DNA of 64,000 nucleotides from a virus: positions 1 to 64,000 of IMG/VR virus record IMGVR_UViG_3300034418_004641, one strand, 5' to 3'. The notes below the pieces were generated by a model. It saw only the letters and a program-made list of their open reading frames with translations. It was not told the origin of the DNA and searched no databases. Positions within the stretch are counted from its first letter, which is position 1. Each line of letters opens with the position of its first letter. Positions 1-7,437 of this stretch are shown here, one piece after another. Made by a program: the position numbers and the translations under genes.

Positions 1-54
1 CCCGAAGGAGACTTCTTAGAGAATGATGATTTTAACCTAGATGACGAAGAATAA
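1..54 (+). CDS. C-terminal end of an upstream gene with an acidic tail (partial)
   Basis: Reading frame 1 is open from base 1 to a TAA at 52-54, giving 17 residues that end in ...NLDDEE. Only this strongly acidic tail is visible, so the family cannot be named. Acidic C-termini are common on phage SSB, RecA-like and other DNA-transaction proteins, which suits the nuclease gene that starts two bases later, but this is only a contextual guess. Confidence 0.6.
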   Translation, partial: PEGDFLENDDFNLDDEE

Positions 55-55
55 G

Positions 56-790
56 ATGAGTTTAGAATTACCTAAAAAGTACTCACGTGAGCAGTGGGAA
101 AGAGGGGGCAGTCGTCCCGAACACGAGAAGTTTATTGGGATGCCTGTAACAAGTTGGTCACAAGTAGAATCTTGGACTGCCAAGAAAGGATTCAACACGG
201 GTATGGCAGGTAACAAGGAGTATATGATTAGATACTTCTTAGGTGAGCGATTCCCTGATATGGGTTGGGGGCAGTTCGGTACTGAGGTAGAAGATTGTGT
301 GACTCTTGGGCAATGTGAGCCATTCGATGATGAGGAGATGATTATCCTAAGAGATGTCAAGCCTTTGGGTATATTCCAAGATGAGATAGTTGTAGACTTT
401 GGAGACTTTTGCCTTCTTGGTTATATTGATGACAGAACAGAAGAGAAGGATGGGATTGTAGAGATAGTCAGAGACTATAAGACTAAATCAAAAAGTTCTA
501 AGGCTGACTTGCATGACCCAAAGAAACTACAATTAGAATTGTATATCTTAGGTCTTCAGCAGAGAGGTCTTGAGGTGAAGAGAGCCGAGTATCTCATTAT
601 AGAAAGACTTGGAGGTAGAGAGTGTATGAATGGTGGAGGAAGAGAGTCTCTTACTGTAGGTAATAACATTTGGAAAGAGAAATATCTATTCTCTCAGAAA
701 TCAATAGAAAGAGCAGAGTCTATTGTTAGAGAGACAGTCAAAGAGATATCGGACTATTACAAGATATTCAAAGCACTTAATGTTAAGTAA
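56..790 (+). CDS. PD-(D/E)XK-family nuclease (Cas4/RecB-like exonuclease)
   Basis: A predicted metal-dependent DNA nuclease, probably for phage DNA processing or recombination. Counting from the ATG at 56, the core motifs are visible: an acidic helix with GTEVED (about residues 75-80), GYID with Asp 125, the DYK signature (Asp 140, Lys 142) and a QLELY motif starting at Gln 159, in the order motif I-II-III-IV of the RecB/Cas4-like PD-(D/E)XK fold. No Cys cluster is seen, so it is not an Fe-S Cas4. An in-frame ATG at 41 would add five residues but overlaps the upstream gene by 14 nt; the ATG at 56 lies one base after the upstream stop and is preferred. The fold call is fairly secure, the exact role is not. 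Confidence 0.75.
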   Translation: MSLELPKKYSREQWERGGSRPEHEKFIGMPVTSWSQVESWTAKKGFNTGMAGNKEYMIRYFLGERFPDMGWGQFGTEVEDCVTLGQCEPFDDEEMIILRDVKPLGIFQDEIVVDFGDFCLLGYIDDRTEEKDGIVEIVRDYKTKSKSSKADLHDPKKLQLELYILGLQQRGLEVKRAEYLIIERLGGRECMNGGGRESLTVGNNIWKEKYLFSQKSIERAESIVRETVKEISDYYKIFKALNVK

Positions 791-1013
791 AAAAGATTAT
801 ATTAACTTGTACCGAGGTACTCATGCAACACAACAAACTAAAGCACAGTTCTTGAATATGTGGTGTCAGCAAGAGGGCAAGAGTATGGATGAATTGGTTT
901 GGGTTTTACAACACATACCAAATGCTTTCCATATTATCGCACAAAACTTGGATAATAAATATAAAGTTAGTATATTAGTGAACGATAACGGAGAAATTTT
1001 AAAAGTAGTATGA
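780..1013 (+). CDS. Small hypothetical protein (77 aa)
   Basis: I do not recognise this family. The frame is open further upstream to an ATG at 723, but that would sit deep inside the nuclease gene; the ATG at 780 overlaps the preceding stop by exactly 11 nt, a spacing seen at three other junctions in this operon, so it is chosen. The product is soluble-looking, with no membrane segment; its C-terminus (KVSILVNDNGEILKVV) looks like two beta strands joined by a turn. It is coupled to the next gene by an ATGA overlap, so it is probably co-translated with the nuclease and the following helical protein. Confidence 0.6.
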   Translation: MLSKKDYINLYRGTHATQQTKAQFLNMWCQQEGKSMDELVWVLQHIPNAFHIIAQNLDNKYKVSILVNDNGEILKVV

Positions 1014-1579
1014 GCGAAAAAGCAAAACAAATTGTAGATAAAATAGTCAGTTGCAAAGATGAATTGTGTGCAGTTGACATTATAAAGGAAGTCATAGATA
1101 ACTTACGTGTGTCTAAGAATTACGAAAGAATGGTGGAGGTAGAAGGAGGTATTCGGGAACTAGAAGGTGCTTTCGCAGAACTCCAAGAGGAGTTCCACAG
1201 AATGGAGTTACCTAGACAATATACTCTTGTACAAGAGACAAGAACGAGAGCCAACTTCATTTATCGTGAGTTGGTAGATAATTATGTTCACGAGGTCAAT
1301 CGTGTGAAGATGCTTCTTGAGGAATCCAAGACAGTTGAAAGAGCAAAGGCTCTTGATTACTTAAAAAAGCATGAGGAGTACTCCAACATAGCCAAGTCAT
1401 CTATGCGTGACTATCTTGGAGCATCTCCTAACTATGAAGAATGGATTAGAGATTATTCTATGGCATATGCAAATTATCAGTATTTGTCTAAAGTATTAGA
1501 AAGTGTTCGTATATTTACCGACACTTGTGCATCCGAGCTGAGGGGTCTCGGTGTGGTGGAGAAAACAGATGTAAAGTAA
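1010..1579 (+). CDS. Helical / coiled-coil protein of unknown function (189 aa)
   Basis: Not recognised. The sequence is almost entirely charged and helical (about 30% E/K/R), with long runs predicted as alpha helices across residues 1-150 and no signal peptide or membrane segment. The start codon overlaps the upstream stop as ATGA (1010-1013), indicating translational coupling. It lies between a nuclease and an SSB-like protein, so a DNA-transaction accessory role (loader, mediator or structural scaffold) is possible but is only an inference from neighbourhood. Confidence 0.65.
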   Translation: MSEKAKQIVDKIVSCKDELCAVDIIKEVIDNLRVSKNYERMVEVEGGIRELEGAFAELQEEFHRMELPRQYTLVQETRTRANFIYRELVDNYVHEVNRVKMLLEESKTVERAKALDYLKKHEEYSNIAKSSMRDYLGASPNYEEWIRDYSMAYANYQYLSKVLESVRIFTDTCASELRGLGVVEKTDVK

Positions 1580-1597
1580 ATTTTTAAAATCAGTATT

Positions 1598-2245
1598 ATG
1601 ACACATTATTTGAAAGTAAGTTTTAAGGATGGGAGTATTTATGAGACTTCCAAAGAACCTCAAGAGGGTTTTGAAAAGAATGAATGGAGCGTTGCAGGAC
1701 GTTCAGGTGTTAACTACAAGAAGGTGTATCGTAAGCCTATATCAGGAGCATTAGTTTCTATTAAGCATCGAGACACTAACTTTGGGCAGACTCTTGCTGT
1801 AGTATTACGTAACGAGGATTACTTCCAAATCGAAGTTCCTTTAATGGATAGAGATGAGATTTCTCCTTTTGCTGAGAACATCATTCGTCAGTTACCTAAT
1901 CTACAGAAAGGTATGGAGTATGATGTGACAGGATTTGTCTATCAACCCGAAGGTAGTAAGTATCAGTATCGTGGTCTTACTTTCCGTAAGGATGGCACAG
2001 AGAAAGTAGAGAAGGCACTTACATACCAAACTGCAAACAATCCCGATGGTGATATCCCACCAATCGAATGGAAAGAAAGTATGGGCAAGAAGAAGCCTAA
2101 CTTTGAGAAGCGTAACGATTACTTGTATAACTTTATGAAGAAACAACTAAGTGAGAACTTTGGCGAATCTCAAGACGTACCCTCAACACCTGAACCACCA
2201 AAAGTAGAGGAGAAAAAACCAAATGTAGAAGATTTACCATTTTAA
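1598..2245 (+). CDS. Putative single-stranded DNA-binding protein (SSB-like)
   Basis: A 215-aa protein proposed to coat ssDNA during phage replication. The first ~135 residues read as a beta-rich, OB-like domain with alternating hydrophobics and aromatics (for example YFQIEVPL and YQYRGLTF). It is followed by a Pro/Lys/Glu-rich linker and the extreme C-terminus VEDLPF, which closely resembles the SSB partner-docking tip (D-D-x-I/L-P-F). I do not recognise the N-terminal sequence as classic bacterial SSB, so the call rests on fold impression, linker and tail, plus location among replication genes. The tail would recruit nuclease, helicase or polymerase partners encoded nearby. Start is the ATG after an 18-nt A/T-rich gap. 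Confidence 0.6.
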   Translation: MTHYLKVSFKDGSIYETSKEPQEGFEKNEWSVAGRSGVNYKKVYRKPISGALVSIKHRDTNFGQTLAVVLRNEDYFQIEVPLMDRDEISPFAENIIRQLPNLQKGMEYDVTGFVYQPEGSKYQYRGLTFRKDGTEKVEKALTYQTANNPDGDIPPIEWKESMGKKKPNFEKRNDYLYNFMKKQLSENFGESQDVPSTPEPPKVEEKKPNVEDLPF

Positions 2246-2253
2246 TTTAGATT

Positions 2254-2565
2254 ATGACTTTAGAAGAAATATACAAGCGTTACGCAATCCTTGAGCAGAA
2301 GCGCAGGGACATCGAGAAGGAGCAGTCTGAACTCAAGCAAAGATTGAGTGAAGATATGCCCGAAGAGGGTACGAAGTTCTATTATGGCTCGTACTCTTGG
2401 CAGAATCGAAAGAAGTGGTCTTACTCTGAAAAGGTAACTGAAATGGAGGCTGAGTTAAAGTCTCTAAAGAAGTTAGAAGAGAAGGAGGGGACTGCTACTT
2501 TCGAGGAGTCAAAATCAGTTGTGTACAGACACAACAAACCAGTAAGAGAGGAGTATCCTTTCTAA
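2254..2565 (+). CDS. Small coiled-coil phage protein (103 aa)
   Basis: Residues 1-35 form a clear charged heptad-like helix, followed by an aromatic stretch (YYGSYSWQNRKKWSYS) and a second helix rich in Glu/Lys. It ends in EEYPF, an acidic-aromatic-Pro-Phe tip that resembles the end of the SSB-like protein eight bases upstream. No family is recognised with certainty. It is the last gene before the terminator at 2626-2652, so it closes the first transcription segment. A role as a replication or recombination accessory protein is inferred only from context. Confidence 0.6.
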   Translation: MTLEEIYKRYAILEQKRRDIEKEQSELKQRLSEDMPEEGTKFYYGSYSWQNRKKWSYSEKVTEMEAELKSLKKLEEKEGTATFEESKSVVYRHNKPVREEYPF

Positions 2566-2581
2566 TTACAATTGTTACAAA

Positions 2582-2613
2582 TTTGGATATTCCGAATGTA
2601 ATACCTATATTGG
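2582..2613 (+). promoter_or_regulatory. Bacteroidota-type phage promoter upstream of nrdBA
   Basis: TTTG at 2582-2585, exactly 20 nt, then TATATTGG at 2606-2613 as a -7 element (consensus TAnnTTTG). The surrounding AAATTTGGATA is nearly the same as in the promoter at 11061. It lies upstream of a hairpin terminator, so transcripts starting near 2619 would meet that terminator before nrdB. Confidence 0.55.
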
Positions 2614-2625
2614 GGGGCATTAATA

Positions 2626-2652
2626 CCCATCGAATTTTTCGGTGGGTTTTTT
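2626..2652 (+). terminator. Intrinsic terminator between the SSB segment and nrdBA
   Basis: Stem CCCATCG (2626-2632) pairs with CGGTGGG (2640-2646) with one G-T wobble, loop AATTTTT, then six T (2647-2652). It ends the upstream segment and, because a promoter lies just before it, may act as an attenuator for the ribonucleotide reductase genes. Confidence 0.75.
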
Positions 2653-2677
2653 GTCTAAACTTTTTTAAAATTTAACT

Positions 2678-3631
2678 ATGTATTTAAACTCTAAGGATTT
2701 AGGGAAGAGGTATTCTATTTTCCCATTGTCCCATACTGATTTGTGGGATTATTATAAAAAAGCAGAAAAGCAAACGTGGGTTGCCGAGGAGGTTGACTTG
2801 AGTTCTGATGACTTCGATGCGTTGTCAGAAGATGAAAAAAGTTACTTAAAAAACATCCTTGCATTCTTTGCTATCTCTGATGGTCTTGTGATAGACAACT
2901 TGGCTACCAACTTTATGAATGAAGTAGAGCTACTTGAAGCTCAGTATTTTTATGGGCATCAGACATTCATAGAACAGGTTCATGCCAATGGTTATTCACT
3001 CCTTATTGATACATACATCAAAGACAACCAAGAAAGAAACGATTTATTTAATTCAATGTCTACCAACCAAGCAGTAAAAGACAAGGCTTCTTGGGCAGAG
3101 AAGTGGATTGACCATCCATCATTCGCTCACCGACTTGTAGCATTTGCTTGTGTGGAAGGTATTGCTTTCTCCTCTGTATTCGCAGGAGTGTTTTGGTTTA
3201 GGTCACGTAACAAGATGAATGGCTTGGGTTCTATGAACGAATTAATCCTTAGAGATGAATCCTTGCATTATGAGTTTGCTCAGTACCTATACAACAACTA
3301 CATCAAGGATGAGTACAAAATTCCTACTCACGAAATTCAGAAAATCATTCTTGAGTGTTTCGATGTAGAGCAGAAGTTTGTTTTAGATAGTATGCCTAAT
3401 GGCTTACAAGGTCTTACAAAGGAAGAGATGCTGGAGTACGTTAAATACGTTACTGATATCGTCTTAGAAGACTTCGGATGTGGTAAGTATTTCAATGTTA
3501 GAAACCCACTTGACTATATGGCTCGTATTGGGTTGTCAGCGAAAAACAATTTCTTTGAACAAAGAACAGGTCAGTACACTAGAGTAGATATCCCTACTAC
3601 TACTGAAGGTATGTTCACAGACGAGTTTTAA
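2678..3631 (+). CDS. nrdB: Ribonucleoside-diphosphate reductase, beta (R2) subunit, class I
   Basis: Carries the diferric-tyrosyl radical cofactor needed by NrdA to make dNTPs. All iron ligands can be placed: Asp 68 (ISDGLV), Glu 99 and His 102 (FIEQVH), Glu 160 (CVEGIAF), Glu 194 and His 197 (RDESLH). Tyr 106 (HANGY) is at the radical position, so this is a Tyr-type enzyme rather than the Phe-type class Ic. The run GYSLLIDTYIKD and the short C-terminal tail ending MFTDEF resemble eukaryotic-type R2 more than E. coli NrdB. Length 317 aa is slightly short but complete. One base separates its stop from nrdA, so the two are co-translated. It is preceded by a promoter and a hairpin terminator that may regulate it. 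Confidence 0.95.
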   Translation: MYLNSKDLGKRYSIFPLSHTDLWDYYKKAEKQTWVAEEVDLSSDDFDALSEDEKSYLKNILAFFAISDGLVIDNLATNFMNEVELLEAQYFYGHQTFIEQVHANGYSLLIDTYIKDNQERNDLFNSMSTNQAVKDKASWAEKWIDHPSFAHRLVAFACVEGIAFSSVFAGVFWFRSRNKMNGLGSMNELILRDESLHYEFAQYLYNNYIKDEYKIPTHEIQKIILECFDVEQKFVLDSMPNGLQGLTKEEMLEYVKYVTDIVLEDFGCGKYFNVRNPLDYMARIGLSAKNNFFEQRTGQYTRVDIPTTTEGMFTDEF

Positions 3632-3632
3632 G

Positions 3633-5780
3633 ATGAGAATTACCAAGAGAGACGGAAGTAGTCAACATTTTCTTCCTAACAAAATTTTAACTAGAATTAA
3701 GAATCGCTCTCAAGGTTTGAAGGTTGATGCTCACGAACTTTTTCAGAAGGTTATCCCATCTATCAAGGATGGGATGACCACTACTGATATCGATGAGCTT
3801 ATCGCATTTACTTCAGCCGATATGGTGACTACGCATCCTGACTATAGTTTGCTAGGAGGTAGACTGCTACTAAGTAGATTATCTAAATTAATTGATAAGC
3901 CTCTTCAACCTGTTGATGAGACATACGATTTCTTTGGTGCTATTACTTTCTTGAAGAAGTATTCTAAGAAGGTTGATGGTTCTCCATCGGAGTTACCCTC
4001 TTGTATGTACGAGAGAGTGGCTAAACACTTGGCAAAAGATAAGAAGGAATATAAATTATTTGCAGACGAGCTGAAGACTAAACGAATCAACTGTGCTACA
4101 CCTATCTATACCAATGCAGGTATCGAAGGCAGAAACGGAATGATATCGTGTAACCTCACTCACTTGCAAGAAGATAGCATTGATGGCATCGAAAACACTT
4201 TAACTAAAATAGCTTACGCTTCGAAGGAAGGTGCAGGTATCGGTCTTATGATAGATAACTTGAGAAGTAAGAAATCAGATGTGACTTCTTTTAGTGCAAA
4301 GGCAGGAGGGATTGTACGTTTCGCTGATATGGTTCAGTCCAAGATGCGTTTCTACAAGCAAGGTACTCGTTCAGGCTCTTGTGCGTTATACCTATCGGTT
4401 TGGCACAGAGACATTATGGACTTCTTGGAACTTACTCTTCCCGTAGGACAAGAAGAACTTAGAACAAGAGACTTATTCTTGTCTGTAACTATTAACGATT
4501 TATTTATGAATAAATTGTTGAGCAATGAACCTTGGCATCTGTTCTGCCCTAAAGTGTTGAAAGACAACGGGTTACGTCCTCTTGAAGACCTTTGGGGTGA
4601 GGAGTTTGAAGCAGAATATCAGAAGGCAGTTGACCTTGGTATTGGTCACGAAATATCACCTAAGAAAATTTGGGACTCAATAATCAAGTCTCAAGTGGAG
4701 TCAGGTAGACCTTATGTGTTCTTTAAGGACAATGCTAACAGAAAGAATATGCAGAGTAATATCGGTGTAATTAAACAAAGTAATTTATGCATCGAAATTA
4801 TGGAAGCATCAAAGCCTTCGTACACACCACAATGTACCCTTGGCTCAATTAACTTGTCTGAGCATGAGAGTGAGAAGACTATCAAGCACAGTGTCAAGGT
4901 TCTAACTAGAATGCTTAACCGAGTCATAGACAAGAATAAGTGGTCTGATGATTGGAGCAAGAATGCAGGAGAAGACCAAAGAGCGTTGGCTATTGGTGTG
5001 GCAGGGATGGCAGACTTCTTCGCAAAGAAGAAAATTAGTTTTGAGTCAGAGGAAGCCGTTGATTGGCAACACAAGATATTCGGAACTATGTATGAGTCTG
5101 CTGTAGAAGAAAGTCAGAAGATGGCTGAGGAAGAAGGTGTGTATCCTGCTTGGGAAGGGAGTCCTTACAGTAAAGGAATTATGTACACAAGTAAAGTAAC
5201 AGGCAGAGTGTTAGCTCCTTCCCAGAGAGAGCCTATTAAAGTTCGGAACTCTCTATTCTTAGGGCTTATGCCTACGGCAAGTTCTTCTATCTTACTTGGA
5301 GTGTTCGAAAGTTTCGAACCTGTGACAAGTAACTTGTTCACAAGAAGAGTTGGTCAAGGCGAGTTTACTGTAATTAACAAGTATCTTGTAAGTGAGTTAG
5401 ATGATTTAAAATTATGGAATCAAGAGATGATGGATAAGATTATTGCCAATGGCGGTTCTATCCAAAACATCGTAGAGATACCTGAAGATGTGAGATACCG
5501 ATACAAAGATGTGTGGGAGATATCACAGAAGACTCTGCTTGATTTAGCATCTATTAGAAATATGTATGTAGACCAAAGTCAATCAATGAATGTATATCAC
5601 AAGGATGCAAAGTATTCTAAGATATCAAGTGCATTGATGTATGCTTGGAAAAAAAGATTGAAGACAGGGGTTTATTACACTAGAACCAAGTCAAAAATTG
5701 AAAATAATGCTAAATTAGCAGGAGTAAGTAAAGAAAAACCAAAAGACTCTCAGTTTGAGTGCTTTGGATGTAGTAGTTAA
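3633..5780 (+). CDS. nrdA: Ribonucleoside-diphosphate reductase, alpha (R1) subunit, class I
   Basis: Catalytic subunit that reduces NDPs to dNDPs with NrdB. An N-terminal ATP-cone (residues 1-90, starting RITKRDGSSQHF) suggests allosteric activity control. Catalytic residues are visible: Cys 173 (ISCN) and Cys 401 (QCTLGS) as the redox pair, and N-x-C-x-E at Asn 384, Cys 386, Glu 388 for the thiyl-radical site. PTASSS and the Tyr-Tyr radical-transfer pair (681-682) follow, then a C-terminal ECFGC tail (Cys 710, Cys 713) for re-reduction by thioredoxin or glutaredoxin. 715 aa, complete, no intein. Supplying dNTPs fits a phage carrying its own polymerase. Confidence 0.95.
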   Translation: MRITKRDGSSQHFLPNKILTRIKNRSQGLKVDAHELFQKVIPSIKDGMTTTDIDELIAFTSADMVTTHPDYSLLGGRLLLSRLSKLIDKPLQPVDETYDFFGAITFLKKYSKKVDGSPSELPSCMYERVAKHLAKDKKEYKLFADELKTKRINCATPIYTNAGIEGRNGMISCNLTHLQEDSIDGIENTLTKIAYASKEGAGIGLMIDNLRSKKSDVTSFSAKAGGIVRFADMVQSKMRFYKQGTRSGSCALYLSVWHRDIMDFLELTLPVGQEELRTRDLFLSVTINDLFMNKLLSNEPWHLFCPKVLKDNGLRPLEDLWGEEFEAEYQKAVDLGIGHEISPKKIWDSIIKSQVESGRPYVFFKDNANRKNMQSNIGVIKQSNLCIEIMEASKPSYTPQCTLGSINLSEHESEKTIKHSVKVLTRMLNRVIDKNKWSDDWSKNAGEDQRALAIGVAGMADFFAKKKISFESEEAVDWQHKIFGTMYESAVEESQKMAEEEGVYPAWEGSPYSKGIMYTSKVTGRVLAPSQREPIKVRNSLFLGLMPTASSSILLGVFESFEPVTSNLFTRRVGQGEFTVINKYLVSELDDLKLWNQEMMDKIIANGGSIQNIVEIPEDVRYRYKDVWEISQKTLLDLASIRNMYVDQSQSMNVYHKDAKYSKISSALMYAWKKRLKTGVYYTRTKSKIENNAKLAGVSKEKPKDSQFECFGCSS

Positions 5781-5791
5781 AAGCAACAAAT

Positions 5792-6463
5792 ATGGCTTAT
5801 ATAGAATCAAGTTTCCCACCTATTGATGTGTGGGTAAGAAGAGAATACTTATATGACATGGAAGAACATCACGGAGAGTTTGACAGAGGTCGCATGGTGT
5901 CTGTTAAATGTTTAACTGGGCAAGTTCCTCTATTTCAAGTGTTACTAGAAAATGGCGTAATGAGAGACAAGCTACCTTGTTCTGCTTTCGTGGTGTTTGA
6001 CAGAGAGATAGACCCTACTGAAGCTCCTGCTATGGCGTTTGACCACTTATGCCTTTGGAACTCTTTCAGTAAGAACTTCTCAATAGTGCAACTTAACTAT
6101 TTGGGTAGTGTAACTGCATCGGCTTTTTTAAAAGATAAAAAGTGGTATGATGGTGAGTACTTTGCTACCATACAATGGGCAGGAGACACTAATGAAAACG
6201 CAGACCTTACGTTGAGTGAAACACCTCACGAACATAAGTCTCATCATATTATACTTTTACACAATGGTAATATCGCATTACAACCTAACAATAGAGTAAG
6301 ATGGATAGAGCCTTCTTTTACCACTAAGGAGTTCCCTGCAAGACCTGACTATAAAGTATGTACTCAAACTTTCAATGCTGAGGGATACGAGAAGTGGGTA
6401 ACAGAAGACAGCGATAGATATATGTATGGTACAGAAGAAGTAAAAGATGAAATGGGTGATTAG
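5792..6463 (+). CDS. Conserved marine-phage protein of unknown function
   Basis: A 223-aa soluble protein. Its opening (VWVRREYLYDMEEHHGEF) and the segments for DHLCLWNSFS and F...D.KWYDGEYFATIQW match a family I recall as widespread in marine podoviruses and myoviruses next to nucleotide-metabolism genes; its function is unknown. No catalytic motif stands out; two His-rich patches (EEHHGEF and HEHKSHHIILL) could bind metal. It follows nrdA by 11 nt, so it belongs to the same transcript. Family recognition is from memory and should be treated as moderate. Confidence 0.65.
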   Translation: MAYIESSFPPIDVWVRREYLYDMEEHHGEFDRGRMVSVKCLTGQVPLFQVLLENGVMRDKLPCSAFVVFDREIDPTEAPAMAFDHLCLWNSFSKNFSIVQLNYLGSVTASAFLKDKKWYDGEYFATIQWAGDTNENADLTLSETPHEHKSHHIILLHNGNIALQPNNRVRWIEPSFTTKEFPARPDYKVCTQTFNAEGYEKWVTEDSDRYMYGTEEVKDEMGD

Positions 6464-6530
6464 TGTGGTAGTATTTCACATCTGTTGCTTTGTTGCTATG
6501 ATGTTGGGACATTTAATTAAAAGAAAATAA
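6447..6530 (+). CDS. Single-TM micro-protein (27 aa)
   Basis: ATG at 6447 overlaps the end of the preceding gene by 17 nt and reads to a TAA at 6528-6530, five bases before the SET-domain gene. The product is one hydrophobic span (VISVVVFHICCFVAMMLG) followed by a basic end (LIKRK). It fills an otherwise empty gap and resembles other micro-proteins in this operon. Function unknown; membrane insertion is inferred from hydrophobicity. Confidence 0.5.
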   Translation: MKWVISVVVFHICCFVAMMLGHLIKRK

Positions 6531-6535
6531 ATAAT

Positions 6536-6907
6536 ATGGAAAAAAGTGCTTTTTATACACCATTGATGGAGGGGCTTACGATTAGAGAGTCACATATACA
6601 TGGTCTTGGTTTATTTGCTACAAAGCCTATCAAAGCTAAGACGGTTTTAGGCGTTTCACATAAATTTGATGAAAGGTTTCAAAACAACTATATTAGGACT
6701 CCACTAGGAGGCTTTATTAATCATAGCGATGAACCTAACTTAGTTCTTATAGATAATGAAGCAGAGGGACTGTTAAAAGACCTTAAGTATGTCAGAACTA
6801 TTAGGGATATACAAGCAGGAGAAGAACTTACTTTAAAATACACACTATACAATGTTTGTGGAGGCACAGACTTTGATACCAAAGGTGCGTGTGTAGATAT
6901 GATATAA
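6536..6907 (+). CDS. SET-domain protein (putative lysine methyltransferase)
   Basis: A compact 123-aa SET fold. The N-terminal GLGLFATKPI (23-32) matches the S-adenosylmethionine-side G-x-G-x-F/L-A motif, INHSDEPN (61-68) matches the canonical N-H-S-x-x-P-N pseudoknot core, and AGEELTLKY (94-102) matches GEEL-x-x-D/K-Y. Pre-SET and post-SET Cys clusters are absent, as in small bacterial and phage SET proteins. Such enzymes transfer methyl groups from S-adenosylmethionine to lysine side chains; the substrate here could be a host nucleoid protein, ribosomal protein or phage protein and cannot be told. It overlaps the next gene as TAATG. SET proteins are uncommon in phages of this kind. Confidence 0.85.
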   Translation: MEKSAFYTPLMEGLTIRESHIHGLGLFATKPIKAKTVLGVSHKFDERFQNNYIRTPLGGFINHSDEPNLVLIDNEAEGLLKDLKYVRTIRDIQAGEELTLKYTLYNVCGGTDFDTKGACVDMI

Positions 6908-7437
6908 TGGAGCGTAAGTTATATCCTTGTAAAGAATGTGGTGCAAAAGTACCTGTCAGAAGTAAAGGCTTATGCTCTCCTTGTAGAGAGATGCAAAGAA
7001 GAAGTCAAGGAGAAGAAACTATGTTGACTAGAAAGACACCAATCAAAAAATCATTTAAAGTAGACCAGGAGCGTAAAGAAAAATTAAGTAAATTCTTTGA
7101 GGCTCACGTAAACTTTCTCAAGAGTAATCCTTTTTGTTTCGAAACAGGTGAGCGTATTTATGACCCATCTCGTCTGAATATAGCTCATCTGTTTCCAAAA
7201 AGAAAGTATCACTCTGTAGAGGACCACAGCAGTAATGTTGTGTACCTATCTTGGGATGCACATACACGTTTTGATAGGCTTGTGGATACTAACAATTTTG
7301 ATAGATTGCAAAAAGAGTTTCCAAAAAGTTTTGAAAGAATGAAAAAAGTGTTACCTTTGGTAGAAGAAAAAGGATTATTAAAAACTAAATTAGAAGAATG
7401 GCTTTCACATTACGACCATACCAACAACAAGCAGTAG
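6907..7437 (+). CDS. HNH-type endonuclease with N-terminal zinc ribbon (NinG-like)
   Basis: 176 aa. Residues 8-26 form a zinc ribbon (C8-x2-C11 ... C23-x2-C26). The C-terminal part carries an H-N-H arrangement: NIAHLFPKRKYH (His 94), Asn 110 in the SSNVVYLS segment and DAHTRFD (His 119). The combination of an N-terminal Cys ribbon and a C-terminal HNH resembles lambda NinG/Rap-type recombination nucleases, which cut branched DNA, rather than a homing nuclease. The ATG at 6907 overlaps the SET stop (TAATG) and is preferred over one at 6889. Its end overlaps the helicase gene by 40 nt, suggesting the two act or are expressed together. Confidence 0.65.
   Translation: MERKLYPCKECGAKVPVRSKGLCSPCREMQRRSQGEETMLTRKTPIKKSFKVDQERKEKLSKFFEAHVNFLKSNPFCFETGERIYDPSRLNIAHLFPKRKYHSVEDHSSNVVYLSWDAHTRFDRLVDTNNFDRLQKEFPKSFERMKKVLPLVEEKGLLKTKLEEWLSHYDHTNNKQ

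Noticed and set aside
3633-5780. Possible intein or intron in nrdA, a frequent target in phages
   Set aside because: The protein is continuous with all motifs at normal spacing and is shorter than usual, so no insertion is present.
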